Below, one piece after another: positions 20,832 through 29,491 of a DNA stretch of 64,000 bases. The position numbers and the translations under genes are program-made. This stretch comes from Sphingomonas glacialis (GTDB lineage: Bacteria; Pseudomonadota; Alphaproteobacteria; Sphingomonadales; Sphingomonadaceae), in assembly GCF_006439055.1 (NCBI RefSeq), contig NZ_RCZC01000001.1, forward strand, positions 620,001-684,000. The letters run 5' to 3'. The number at the start of each line of letters is the position of its first letter. Position 1 is the first letter of the stretch. Under the pieces are notes generated by a model. The model ran no database searches. It was not told where the DNA came from and saw only the letters and a list, made by a program, of their open reading frames with translations.

Positions 20832-23051
20832 TCAGAAGCGCGCCTGCAGGATCACCCCGTAGGTGCGGGGATCGGTCCGCGTACCGGTGATCGAGAGGGG
20901 AGCGATCGACAGCACCGAAAGCGACGCCGCAGTCCGTTGATTGGTGAAGTTCCGGACGTAACCGCTGATCGAAAAGGCCTTGCTGTGCGGCGTCCAGCTC
21001 AGATTGGCGTTGCCGATCAGCTGCGCCTTGGCGCGGATGTACGCGGCGCCGCCGAGCGCCGCGTCCGCTGCGGAAAGCGGCGCGAGATCGTAAGCCGAGC
21101 GGTACACCCCTTCGCCGCGCAGCGTGACGGTCGATCCTCCCGGCAGCGCGACGTCATGTTCCCAAAAGGCGTTCGCCGTGGTCGCGGGAATGTAGGGGAT
21201 TTGCTCCTTCGACAGATTGGCTGTGATCGCCGGCGTGCGATCAACGAACCGCGCATCGACATAGCTGGCATTCACGCCGATGCGGTCATGCCGGGCGGGT
21301 CGCACCAGAATCTCGATCTCGCCTCCGGTCATGCGGGCCGGCGCAGTGATCTGCAGGAAGGACGGGGCAAACGCGTTGCCGATATTCACCGCGGTCTGAT
21401 AGCCGCCATAGTCGTAGTAGGAGAGCGCGCCGTTCAATTGGAGCCGATTGTCGAAGAAGCGGTTCTTGGTGCCGATCTCGTACGAGGTCAGCGTTTCCTC
21501 TTTATAGGGCAAGGCGATCGGCTGGTTGCCGGCGCCGCTCACCACCTGAACGTCGCCCGGCAGAAAACCCGTCGAAATCGACGCATAGACGAGGTTGTTG
21601 CGACTGAGGTCGTATTCGAGCCGGGCCTTGTAGGTGACGTTGTTGAACCGGCTCGTTGCCGCGTCGCCCGACACCGACTTGGTGACGAGAACTTCCGGCA
21701 GCGAAAAGCCAGGCGTTCCCGGTATGCCCGCAATCCCGAAATTGAGATTGGCGGTATAGTCCTGGTCGCTTTGCACGTAGGTATGATCGTAGCGCAGGCC
21801 GCCGCTGACGCGCAGGCGATCGGTCAGCGGATAGGTCGCTTCGGCGTAGACACCCAGAGCGCGCGTTTGCTTCGACGTTTTCGCGAAATAGGCGCGCGCG
21901 CCGTTATACTGCAGCGTGGCGGAATTCTGGCTTTCAAGATCGTTCTTGTAATAGAAGAGCCCAGCCTGCCACGTCAGCTTCGAACGCGCGGACGAAGAGA
22001 GACGCAGTTCCTGGGTAAGGAAATTGTCCTTCGGCACGAATTGCTTCTGCGAGAGGACCAGACCCGCCGGACCGAGCACGAGGATGTCGGCGTCCTGATG
22101 CCAGGTGCGATAGGATGGCACATAGGTCAGCGTGACACCGCCCAGGTCGATGTCGATATTTGCCCAAAACTGCCGGAAGCGGTTTCGCCCTTCGGTCGAA
22201 CCGATCGGCACCTTGGTAAACGTGTCGGGCGCGGTGAGTTGTAGCGCCTGTTCGCCGGTGTGCGTCACATTGTCCTGGAACGCGGCCGCGAGCGTCACCG
22301 ACACGGTGCTCGCCGGCTGCACGAGCAGCTTCACGCGGCCTTCGTTGGTGCGCAGCGCACCACCCTGCGGCGCGTCATAGCCGTCGCGCTCATAATGATT
22401 GCCCGACACGCGGATCGCTGCGACATCGCCGATCGGCAGGTTGAGCGCCCCGTTGAAATGCCGCAACGCGGCATTGCCGACTTCCGCCAGTGCCGCGCCT
22501 TCGACTTCGCCCAGCTTCGGAGCGATCGAATGGATCGCGACCAGCCCGGCGGTGGCGCTGCGGCCGTAGAGTGTGCCCTGCGGACCGCGCAGCACCTCGA
22601 GCCGTTCCAGATCATAGGTGCCGCCGATGCCGCCGTAGATCTCGTCGACATAGACCGCTGCCGTCGGCACGCTGGAAATGATCGAACCCGCGGCGCTGGC
22701 ATTGGCAGGGACGCCGCGAATGGCGATCCCGGTTTCGGGGGAATCGGACCCACCGCCACTGGTTCCGGTCGACGTTGCGCCCGAGACGCCGGGCACATTG
22801 TCGAGCATCTGTGACAAGGTGCTCCGCCCCTGTTCGCGCAGGTCCTCGCCCGACCGGACGCTGACCGAGATGGGGACGTGTTGAATACCCACCGCGCGGC
22901 GTTCGGCCGTGACGATGATATCCTGCGTCGCGGTCTCAACCTCGTCCTTGGTCTGTCGATCCTGGCCCGCATTCTGTGCGAACGCCGTGCCGCTCGCCGA
23001 AACCATGAGCACGCCCAGAGCGATACCTCTTGCGCATTTGCCATTTCCCAT
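20832..23051 (-). CDS. TonB-dependent outer membrane receptor
   Basis: The product is about 739 residues with a signal peptide ending TAFA. After it come a TonB box-like DIIVTAERR, a plug domain with the VPISVSVRSGEDLREQG and LRGPQGTLYGRSATAG stretches, and a 22-strand barrel ending in Phe (VILQARF), as required for barrel insertion. No N-terminal STN domain is present, so it is a plain transporter. GGAGG at 23059-23063 is 6-7 bases from ATG 23051 and would abut ATG 23057, so 23051 is preferred. It heads a minus-strand block of secreted proteins and a GntR regulator. The substrate is unknown; receptors of this sort in sphingomonads import aromatic or steroid-like molecules and glycans. Confidence 0.9.
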   Translation of the reverse strand: MGNGKCARGIALGVLMVSASGTAFAQNAGQDRQTKDEVETATQDIIVTAERRAVGIQHVPISVSVRSGEDLREQGRSTLSQMLDNVPGVSGATSTGTSGGGSDSPETGIAIRGVPANASAAGSIISSVPTAAVYVDEIYGGIGGTYDLERLEVLRGPQGTLYGRSATAGLVAIHSIAPKLGEVEGAALAEVGNAALRHFNGALNLPIGDVAAIRVSGNHYERDGYDAPQGGALRTNEGRVKLLVQPASTVSVTLAAAFQDNVTHTGEQALQLTAPDTFTKVPIGSTEGRNRFRQFWANIDIDLGGVTLTYVPSYRTWHQDADILVLGPAGLVLSQKQFVPKDNFLTQELRLSSSARSKLTWQAGLFYYKNDLESQNSATLQYNGARAYFAKTSKQTRALGVYAEATYPLTDRLRVSGGLRYDHTYVQSDQDYTANLNFGIAGIPGTPGFSLPEVLVTKSVSGDAATSRFNNVTYKARLEYDLSRNNLVYASISTGFLPGDVQVVSGAGNQPIALPYKEETLTSYEIGTKNRFFDNRLQLNGALSYYDYGGYQTAVNIGNAFAPSFLQITAPARMTGGEIEILVRPARHDRIGVNASYVDARFVDRTPAITANLSKEQIPYIPATTANAFWEHDVALPGGSTVTLRGEGVYRSAYDLAPLSAADAALGGAAYIRAKAQLIGNANLSWTPHSKAFSISGYVRNFTNQRTAASLSVLSIAPLSITGTRTDPRTYGVILQARF

Positions 23052-23315
23052 CGTCATCCTCCCCCTTATTTTCGGTCGTTTTACCTGACGGCTCGCGCTT
23101 GCGGCGCTGCTGTCGGTTCAAGCGTAGGGTTCGCCTGAAATGTTGACCGATTAGTCTAATAAGAGGGCGGGGATCGTTATAATAGCTGTCAGAATTGTGC
23201 GAATATCCGTGGCGCTTTCTCGACTCTGGACTTACGCGTCACGGCGAAAAAGCGACGGTCGCTGCGCGCGCGGCAGTGTTCTACGACGCGCAGCCGGGCG
23301 CGCGCCACCACCGCA

Positions 23316-23711
23316 TTGCTCTTGGCGCACGGTGCAGACTTCAGCGCTACGGACCGGGCAAGGGGTAACACCGCTCTAATGGGCGGGGCGTTTAAGGGTT
23401 ACGCCGATATCGCGAGTCTGCTCCTGGATGCCGGCGCTGACCCCAACCAGCGCAATCACGCCGGTCAGACTGCGTTGATGAATGCGGTCATGTTCGGTCA
23501 CGCCGAGATCGTTGAAATGCTACTCGCAGCTGGGGGCGATGTGGAGCTGAGCGATGCTGTGGGGAACAGCGCGGCCAGCATCGCTGCGGCGCAAACCAAC
23601 TCGGCTATGGCAGATCTGGTGAAGCGCGCTACGGGCGATGCCAAGCAATTCGCCGATGCGACCGTACATAAGGCCAACGAATCTGACTGCACCTCGGGTA
23701 GACTGCAGTAG
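23316..23711 (+). CDS. Ankyrin repeat protein, possibly 5'-truncated
   Basis: The frame encodes about three ankyrin repeats: TALLLAHGADFSATDRARG, NTALMGGAFKGYADIASLLLD and GQTALMNAVMFGHAEIVEML, then a short C-terminal tail. The only starts are TTG 23316, in the middle of a repeat, or ATG 23379, so the protein lacks a proper N-terminal cap. Upstream sequence in this frame is open but does not look like ankyrin, which suggests that the 5' part has decayed or been lost. The DUF3253 gene begins 5 bases after its stop. Such proteins bind partner proteins; the partner is unknown. Confidence 0.5.
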   Translation: MLLAHGADFSATDRARGNTALMGGAFKGYADIASLLLDAGADPNQRNHAGQTALMNAVMFGHAEIVEMLLAAGGDVELSDAVGNSAASIAAAQTNSAMADLVKRATGDAKQFADATVHKANESDCTSGRLQ

Positions 23712-23716
23712 CGACA

Positions 23717-23971
23717 GTGCCCGACGAAGCGCGAACCTTGACGCACACCCTTCTCGGTCAACGAGCGCGAGGCGGCTCGATCTGTCCAAGCGAAGTCGCC
23801 AGGGCCCTGGCATCCGCGGGCGACTCGACCTTTGTGGATTGGCGTGACGCCATGCCGGAGGTTCATGCCGCTATCGATCAACTCTTGGCAGAAGGTTCGG
23901 TGCGGCTGACATGGAAAGGCGCGCTACTCGCGACGCGAGCCGGTCCCTATCGAATCCGGCGCGAAGAGTGA
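23717..23971 (+). CDS. DUF3253 protein
   Basis: This is an 84-residue protein starting with GTG. It has the DUF3253 signature: LLGQRARGGSICPSEVARALA, DWRDAMPEVHAAIDQLLAEG, then a strand TWKGALLATRAGPYRI. The family looks like a small winged-helix domain, but its function is not established. It follows the ankyrin frame by 5 bases and may be cotranscribed with it. Length is typical for the family (80-90 residues). No antisense or alternative frame is better. Confidence 0.82.
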   Translation: MPDEARTLTHTLLGQRARGGSICPSEVARALASAGDSTFVDWRDAMPEVHAAIDQLLAEGSVRLTWKGALLATRAGPYRIRREE

Positions 23972-24060
23972 AATTCGCGGTCGCGGCGGCCTGCGGTCGC
24001 CTTGGGTGGTTGAGCTAAATATCGCACATTGAGTCATATCCCCTCAACGCGACGAGTGAA

Positions 24061-24966
24061 CTATTTCGCCCGGCCGGCCTTCTCGTCGGCCAACCGCTTC
24101 TCGAACAAAGCCGCGTAGGTTTCAGCGTAAATCCGGCAGGCCTTGTCGTCGATAAACGGATTAGGGATCCGCGATACCGCCAGCTTGCGCGCTTTCACAT
24201 CGCCGTCGGACTGCCCGGGGTGCGGCGTCAGGAGGATGTTGCACGGCAGCGCGCGTAAGGTGGCAAAGCTGCGGCGAAAGGCGTCGGCTTCTTCGGGGTG
24301 GCCTGTGTAGCGATAGCCCGGTCCGGCGATCGGGTTGAGGCTGGAGGCAAAGACCGTGTCCAAACACCGACCGCCTTCGCAGGATCGCCACGTCCAGCTC
24401 ATGCTGCCGGGGGTGTGTCCGGCGGTAAGGTGAGCGGTCACGATGGTGTCGCCGAGACGGATCGGCGTGCCGTCGGCCACGGCACGCACGCGTCGGACGC
24501 CAGGGTAAGCGACGCCCCAAGCGACCTGCGGATCATCGGGAGCGGCCTGCCCCGAGCGCAGCACGGCGGCGGCGGCGGCGCTGGCAATCACGGTCGCGCC
24601 ACTGTCGCGGGCGAGGGCGGCGATGCCGCTGGCATGATCGAAATGCGGCTCAGTATTTAGGATAAGTTTCACGTCGGCAATGCGAAAACCGAGCCGGCGG
24701 ATATTGGCCTCGATCGCGCGCACCCCTTGCGGCACCGCACCGTCAATCAGGATCAGACCCGCCGACGTCCGGATCAGGGCAACATTGAGCGCGCCGAAAC
24801 CGACGAGATAGGTGTTGCCGTAGATGTGCAGAGGCGCTTGCGGCGTGATCCACTCAGCCGCGTCGGCCGGCTTGATCGGACGCAGCAGCGGATCGTCGGC
24901 ATGAGAAATTCCCGGTGCGCCGACCATCCACGCCAGACCCGCCATAGTCGCTATAAGTCGCTTCAT
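24061..24966 (-). CDS. Subclass B3 metallo-beta-lactamase, active-site Glu variant (B3-E)
   Basis: The product is 301 residues with a signal peptide (MAGLAWMVGAPGISHA). It has the B3 layout, but the first zinc motif reads NTEPHFDHASG: Glu106 replaces the standard His116, while His108, Asp110 and His111 are kept. His184 (TAGHTPGS) and His249 (LTPHPG) complete the site. B3 enzymes with this Glu are described (SIE-1 from Sphingobium indicum). The enzyme should hydrolyse beta-lactams in the periplasm. ATG 24966 has GGGAAG upstream; a TTG 6 bases earlier is less likely. An ampR homolog is divergently encoded 101 bases away, so induction by cell-wall fragments is likely. Confidence 0.88.
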   Translation of the reverse strand: MKRLIATMAGLAWMVGAPGISHADDPLLRPIKPADAAEWITPQAPLHIYGNTYLVGFGALNVALIRTSAGLILIDGAVPQGVRAIEANIRRLGFRIADVKLILNTEPHFDHASGIAALARDSGATVIASAAAAAVLRSGQAAPDDPQVAWGVAYPGVRRVRAVADGTPIRLGDTIVTAHLTAGHTPGSMSWTWRSCEGGRCLDTVFASSLNPIAGPGYRYTGHPEEADAFRRSFATLRALPCNILLTPHPGQSDGDVKARKLAVSRIPNPFIDDKACRIYAETYAALFEKRLADEKAGRAK

Positions 24967-25067
24967 GCTCAATCTTCCCTAGCTTCCCATGAGAATGCGA
25001 CAAAGATCGGTAGAGGCGCAAAGCATCATATCTCGACAGAGGCATGAGGTGCGTTCATGCGTGAAGA
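24967..25067. promoter_or_regulatory. Divergent bla-ampR promoter/operator region
   Basis: These 101 bases separate the divergent lactamase and LysR genes, the classic AmpR-controlled layout. An inverted repeat GCATGA-N7-TCATGC at 25042-25060 overlaps a second one, TTCA-N4-TGAA at 25054-25065, just before the ampR start. Either could be the LysR-type operator; neither is proven. Confidence 0.5.
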
Positions 25068-25994
25068 ATGGATCGTGCCCACCTTCCGTTAAACGCGCTG
25101 CGCGCCTTCGAGGCGGCGGCGCGGCATCTCAACTTTACCCGCGCAGCGATCGAGCTGCGGGTCAGTCAAGGTGCGATCAGCCATCAGGTCGCGGCGCTCG
25201 AGCGGCGCCTCGGCATGCCGCTGTTCCGGCGTCTGCCCCGCGGTTTGGCATTGACCGACGAGGGCCATGCGCTCGTGCCGGTCGTTGCCGGCGCCTTCGA
25301 TGCGATCGGCGCCACGCTCGACCGCTATGCCGGCGGGCGCCTGCGCGAAGTGCTGAGCGTGGGAGTCGTGGGTACCTTCGCGGGCGGTTGGCTCCTGCCT
25401 CGACTGGCGGAATTCGGCCGAGCCCATCCGCATGTCGATTTGCGGCTGATGACCAACAACAATCGCGTGGATCTTGCAGGCGAAGGTCTCGATCTGGCGA
25501 TCCGCTTCGGTGACGGCGCCTGGCACGGCGTTCACGCCGAACCGATCCTCGACGCACCGCTGTCGCCGTTATGCACGCCCACCATGGCGGATCGCCTCAC
25601 GATGCCCGAGTCGTTGGCGCGCGAGACGTTGTTCCGGTCCTATCGGCTTGACGAATGGCCGTCCTGGTTCGCAGCGGTTGGTGTGGCACCGCCGCCGATC
25701 CGCGGGCCGGTGTTCGACACATCGATCCTGATGGTTGCTGCCGCGAAGGCTGGGCTCGGGGTGGCCATGGCGCCGCCTACGATGTTCGCGGACGAGCTGA
25801 CGGCCGGGCGCCTCATCCAGCCGTTCGCAATCGAAATCACGACTGGGCGCTATTGGCTGACCCGGCTGATGTCGCGGCAGGACACGCCAGCGATGCGTGT
25901 CTTCAGGGAGTGGCTGATGGCGGCGGCGAGCTGGGATTCCTTCCAACTCGCGATCCATAAAGGCGGACCGACGACGATTTTCGCGGGGAGATGA
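25068..25994 (+). CDS. ampR: LysR-family beta-lactamase regulator AmpR
   Basis: The product is 308 residues. The N-terminal helix-turn-helix LPLNALRAFEAAARHLNFT, with SQGAISHQVAALERRLG, and the effector domain with GVVGTFAGGWLLPRL, NNNRVDLAGEGLDLAIRFGDGAWH and SPLCTP match AmpR along the whole length; the ending RLMSRQDTPAMRVFREWL is also AmpR-like. AmpR senses muropeptides or UDP-MurNAc-pentapeptide and activates the divergent beta-lactamase gene. The arrangement here supports that directly. The C-terminus is about 15 residues longer than in enterobacterial AmpR. No ampG or ampD lies in the window. Confidence 0.9.
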   Translation: MDRAHLPLNALRAFEAAARHLNFTRAAIELRVSQGAISHQVAALERRLGMPLFRRLPRGLALTDEGHALVPVVAGAFDAIGATLDRYAGGRLREVLSVGVVGTFAGGWLLPRLAEFGRAHPHVDLRLMTNNNRVDLAGEGLDLAIRFGDGAWHGVHAEPILDAPLSPLCTPTMADRLTMPESLARETLFRSYRLDEWPSWFAAVGVAPPPIRGPVFDTSILMVAAAKAGLGVAMAPPTMFADELTAGRLIQPFAIEITTGRYWLTRLMSRQDTPAMRVFREWLMAAASWDSFQLAIHKGGPTTIFAGR

Positions 25995-26292
25995 CCATTA
26001 CGCACCTATGGCGCTGAAGCGCCGGCAACCGCCGTTCAAACCCTAATCGCCAACGCCGGCTGTAGCTTAACGGATGACCGTAGGTGATGAGCCGACAACG
26101 TGCTGTGAATGGCTAATCTTTGGGCCTTTTCAGTACGCACCGCGGAGCCACCGTCGACCACATAGTCCTGCTGTGTCGTTACCGGGTTAGCGTGCCCGAA
26201 AGCCCATCTATGTCTTTTCAGCGTCAACGGTATGCGCCGATAGCCGGTATGATCGAGCTTGTCGGAGCCTCGGCAACCGGCGACAAGTGCGG
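25995..26292. other. Intergenic region, no gene recognised
   Basis: About 300 bases between ampR and the ABC gene. It is less GC-rich than its neighbours. An open frame on minus (26036-26332) shows no recognisable protein. Confidence 0.4.
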
Positions 26293-26973
26293 ATGGCTGA
26301 TCCTTCCCTGCTGACGGTGTGTGCGCTGGCAAAAAGCGTCCCTGGCCCGCGTCTGCTGTTTGGCGGGCTGAATCTTGCGGTGGGCGCCGGAGAGATCGTG
26401 GCGATTACCGGCGAATCCGGCGTCGGCAAATCGACGCTGCTCAACATCCTTGCCGGGTTGGACGACGCCGATGGAGGCGAGGTGGCGATCGAAGGAATTA
26501 CGTTCGGCGGCCTCGACGAGACCGCGCGCACCCGATTGCGGCGCGAACGGATCGGCTTCGTTTTCCAGGCTTTCCACATCCTGCCGTACCTCACGCTGCA
26601 GCAGAACGTCGCCCTCCCGCTGGCGCTGGTCTCGCCCGACGCTGCGGCGGCGCGGGTCGAAGCGAAGGCGATGCTCGCGGCCGTCGGGCTCGGCGGTCGC
26701 GGCGAGGGCTATGCGCGCGATCTTTCGGGCGGCGAGTTGCAGCGCGTGGCGATCGCGCGCGCGCTCGTCCATCGCCCGGCGCTCATCCTGGCGGACGAGC
26801 CGACCGGCAACCTCGATTCAGAAACGGCGCTCCGCGTGCTGACGCTGTTCGCCGATGCCGCGCGCGAGCGAGGCGCGGCGGCGGTGCTTGTCACCCATTC
26901 CGACGCGACCGCCGCGATTGCCGATCGCGTGCTGACGCTCACCACCGAGGGCCTGGTCGAGCGTGCGCGCTGA
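26293..26973 (+). CDS. ABC transporter ATP-binding protein (LolD/MacB type)
   Basis: The product is 226 residues. Walker A GESGVGKST, the signature LSGGELQR and Walker B LILADEPTGN are intact, and the switch His is in VTHSD. It belongs to the MacB/LolD group (with FVFQAFHILPYLT), which energises FtsX-type permeases working on lipids, lipoproteins or peptides at the membrane rather than import. The stop overlaps the GTG start of the permease gene by 11 bases, so translation is coupled. With the permease and the CrtC-like protein it resembles the AttE-AttFG-AttH gene set. Confidence 0.92.
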   Translation: MADPSLLTVCALAKSVPGPRLLFGGLNLAVGAGEIVAITGESGVGKSTLLNILAGLDDADGGEVAIEGITFGGLDETARTRLRRERIGFVFQAFHILPYLTLQQNVALPLALVSPDAAAARVEAKAMLAAVGLGGRGEGYARDLSGGELQRVAIARALVHRPALILADEPTGNLDSETALRVLTLFADAARERGAAAVLVTHSDATAAIADRVLTLTTEGLVERAR

Positions 26974-29491
26974 GCCCGGCTTGTGGTCGGGGCGGCTGGC
27001 GCTTGGCTGGTTGATCGCGGGCGAGTGGCGCTTTCATCCAGCGCGCTTCCTCGTCACTGCAGTGGCGATCGCGGTGGGGGTGGCGCTAGGCTTTGCGGTG
27101 CATCTGGTCAACGGTTCGGCGCTGGCGTCGTTCGACAGCGCGGTGCGTGGCGTGAACGGCTCCGCCGATTTGAGCGTGAAGGCGACCAGCCGGCTCGGCT
27201 TCGACGAGCGCCTGTATCCGCGCGTGGCGCTCGCCGCTGGGGTGGCCGAGGCAAGTCCAGTCGTGCAACTCGAGGCGCGGATCGGCACGGCGCGCGTGAC
27301 GCTGCTTGGGCTCGATATCCTGCGCGCGGCGGCGGTGACGCCGACGCTGATCGGGGTCCGCCCGCGCGGGTCCGATGCCGACGGCGCCGCGGTTTTCGAC
27401 GAGGCGAGCGTCTTCCTGTCGCGCGCGGCACTCGAGCGGAGCGGCGCTAAGCTTGGAGCGGTGGTCACGGCCGCGGCGAACGGACGTGCGGTGCCGCTCC
27501 GGATCGCGGGTACGCTCCCCGGGGTTGCCGACGGGAGCGCGGTCGCGGTGATCGACATCGCCGCGGCGCAGTGGCGGTTCGATCGGATCGGACGGCTCGA
27601 TCGGATCGACGTGAAGGTGGCGGATCGTCCGGCAGCGGATGCCGCGCTGGCGAGGATGATGCCCGGCGACGCCGTGATCTCGACCGCGCAGGCGCAGTCG
27701 CTGCAGGGCGATGCGCTCTCCCGCGCGTACCGCGTCAATCTCGACATGCTGGCGCTCGTCGCGCTCCTGACCGGCGGGTTTCTGGTCTATTCGGCGCAGT
27801 CGCTGTCGGTCGTCCGGCGGCAGCGAGCCTTCGCGCTGCTGCGCACGCTCGGCATGCCGCGCGGCGGGGTGGTCGCAGCCGTCGTGGCCGAGGGCGTCGC
27901 GATCGGCGTAATCGGATCGGGCATCGGGCTGTCGGCGGGGTACGGGCTTGCCTGGGCGGCAGTGCATTGGCTGGGCGGTGACCTCGGCGCCGGCTATTTC
28001 CGCGGCGCGGGGGCGGGGTTGGTATTCCAACCCTGGGCAGCAATCGGCTTTTTCGCGATCGGCCTGCTCGCGGCGATCGCCGGAAGCGCGGTACCGGCGC
28101 GTCTTGCGGCGCGCGCTGCGCCCGCGGCGGCGCTCAAGAATGCCGGCGACGTGCTCGATCCGCGTCAGCGCGTGGCGTGGTGGCCGGCGGCCGGGTTGCT
28201 GATCGCGGGGGGTGTGGTCTCGTTGCTGCCGCCGGTCGCGCATCTGCCGCTGTTTGGTTTTGCCGGGATGGCGCTGTTGCTCGCCGGCGGCATCGCGGGG
28301 GTGCCGTGGTTCGCGCGGGCACTGCTGGCGCCGCTCGCCCGCGGCGCGATCCGCACGGTCCCGCGTCAGCTCGCGATCCGGCACTTGCACGGCGCGCCGG
28401 GCGAGGCCGCGACCGCGCTGTGCGGGATCGTCGCGTCGACGGCATTGATGATCGCGATGGCGACAATGGTAACGAGCTTCCGCGGCGCGGTCGATGACTG
28501 GCTCGGCCAGGTGCTCAGCGCCGATCTCTATATGCGCACCAACGCGGGTGCGAGTTTCGACCCTGCCACTCGCACGCGGCTGGCCGCGACGCCCGGCGTT
28601 GCGCGTATGGCCTTCGGACGACAACTCGCCCTGACGATCGCGCCTGATCGCCCGGCGATCGCGCTCGTCGCACGACCGCAGCGCGGCGTGGAGGATCCGC
28701 AGTTCGTGCTGATCGCCCGCGCGGACGCGCTGCCGACTGGCCTCACGCCGATCTGGGTATCGGAGCCCGCCCAGCGCCTCTACCGCTGGAACCCCGGCGA
28801 GGTGATCCGCTTGCCGATCGGAGGTGGCACGCGCTTCGCGGTGGCGGGCGTGTGGCGCGACTATGCGCGGCAGGGCGGGGCCGTGCTGATCGACGAGGCC
28901 GACTATCAGCGTCTGACCGGTGACACCGGACGCGACGAGGCATCGGCCACGCTGCTGCCGGGCAGCGATGCGGCGGCGGTGACGCAGCGGTTGCGCGCGC
29001 GTGTATCGCCGATGCTGCGCGGTCAGGTCGACATCACCCAGCCGGCGGTCTTGCGCCGTTTTGCGCTGACGCTGTTCGATCGGAGCTTTGCGGTGACCTA
29101 TCTGCTCGAGGCGATCGCCATCCTGGTCGGGCTCGCCGGCGTCGCCGCGACCATGTCGGCGCAGACGTTGGCGCGGGAACGCGAGTTCGGGATGCTGCGC
29201 CATCTCGGTCTCACGCGCGGCCAGCTCGGCGCGATGTTGGCGACCGAGGGGGCGATCGTTGGGCTGACCGGCGCGTTGGCCGGGATCGGGCTTGGGCTGG
29301 TGCTCGCGCAGGTGCTGATCCATGTGATCAACCCGCAATCGTTCAACTGGACGATGGACACGCGCATCCCCGTCGGCACCTTGGTCGCGGTGGCAGCGGC
29401 GCTGACCGGTGCGGCGGCGGTGACCGCCGTGCTGGCGGGGCGGCGTGCGACGTCGCGCAGCGCGGTGCAATCGGTGCGGGAGGATTGGTGA
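26963..29491 (+). CDS. ABC transporter permease, fused FtsX/MacB type
   Basis: The product is 842 residues with two FtsX-like domains. Each has the pattern of one TM, a large extracytoplasmic domain, then three TMs, as in a fused AttF-AttG. Hydrophobic clusters lie near 25-50, 265-290, 315-340, 355-380, 410-450, 475-500 and 720-830. Stretches such as VRRQRAFALLRTLGMPRGG and ARERELGMLRHLG-like AREREFGMLRHLGLTRGQ are the coupling helices that contact the ATPase. The start is GTG, 11 bases before the ATPase stop. It probably exports or extracts a lipid-like substrate to the periplasm, together with the lipocalin-like protein encoded next. Confidence 0.9.
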   Translation: MRAEPGLWSGRLALGWLIAGEWRFHPARFLVTAVAIAVGVALGFAVHLVNGSALASFDSAVRGVNGSADLSVKATSRLGFDERLYPRVALAAGVAEASPVVQLEARIGTARVTLLGLDILRAAAVTPTLIGVRPRGSDADGAAVFDEASVFLSRAALERSGAKLGAVVTAAANGRAVPLRIAGTLPGVADGSAVAVIDIAAAQWRFDRIGRLDRIDVKVADRPAADAALARMMPGDAVISTAQAQSLQGDALSRAYRVNLDMLALVALLTGGFLVYSAQSLSVVRRQRAFALLRTLGMPRGGVVAAVVAEGVAIGVIGSGIGLSAGYGLAWAAVHWLGGDLGAGYFRGAGAGLVFQPWAAIGFFAIGLLAAIAGSAVPARLAARAAPAAALKNAGDVLDPRQRVAWWPAAGLLIAGGVVSLLPPVAHLPLFGFAGMALLLAGGIAGVPWFARALLAPLARGAIRTVPRQLAIRHLHGAPGEAATALCGIVASTALMIAMATMVTSFRGAVDDWLGQVLSADLYMRTNAGASFDPATRTRLAATPGVARMAFGRQLALTIAPDRPAIALVARPQRGVEDPQFVLIARADALPTGLTPIWVSEPAQRLYRWNPGEVIRLPIGGGTRFAVAGVWRDYARQGGAVLIDEADYQRLTGDTGRDEASATLLPGSDAAAVTQRLRARVSPMLRGQVDITQPAVLRRFALTLFDRSFAVTYLLEAIAILVGLAGVAATMSAQTLAREREFGMLRHLGLTRGQLGAMLATEGAIVGLTGALAGIGLGLVLAQVLIHVINPQSFNWTMDTRIPVGTLVAVAAALTGAAAVTAVLAGRRATSRSAVQSVREDW

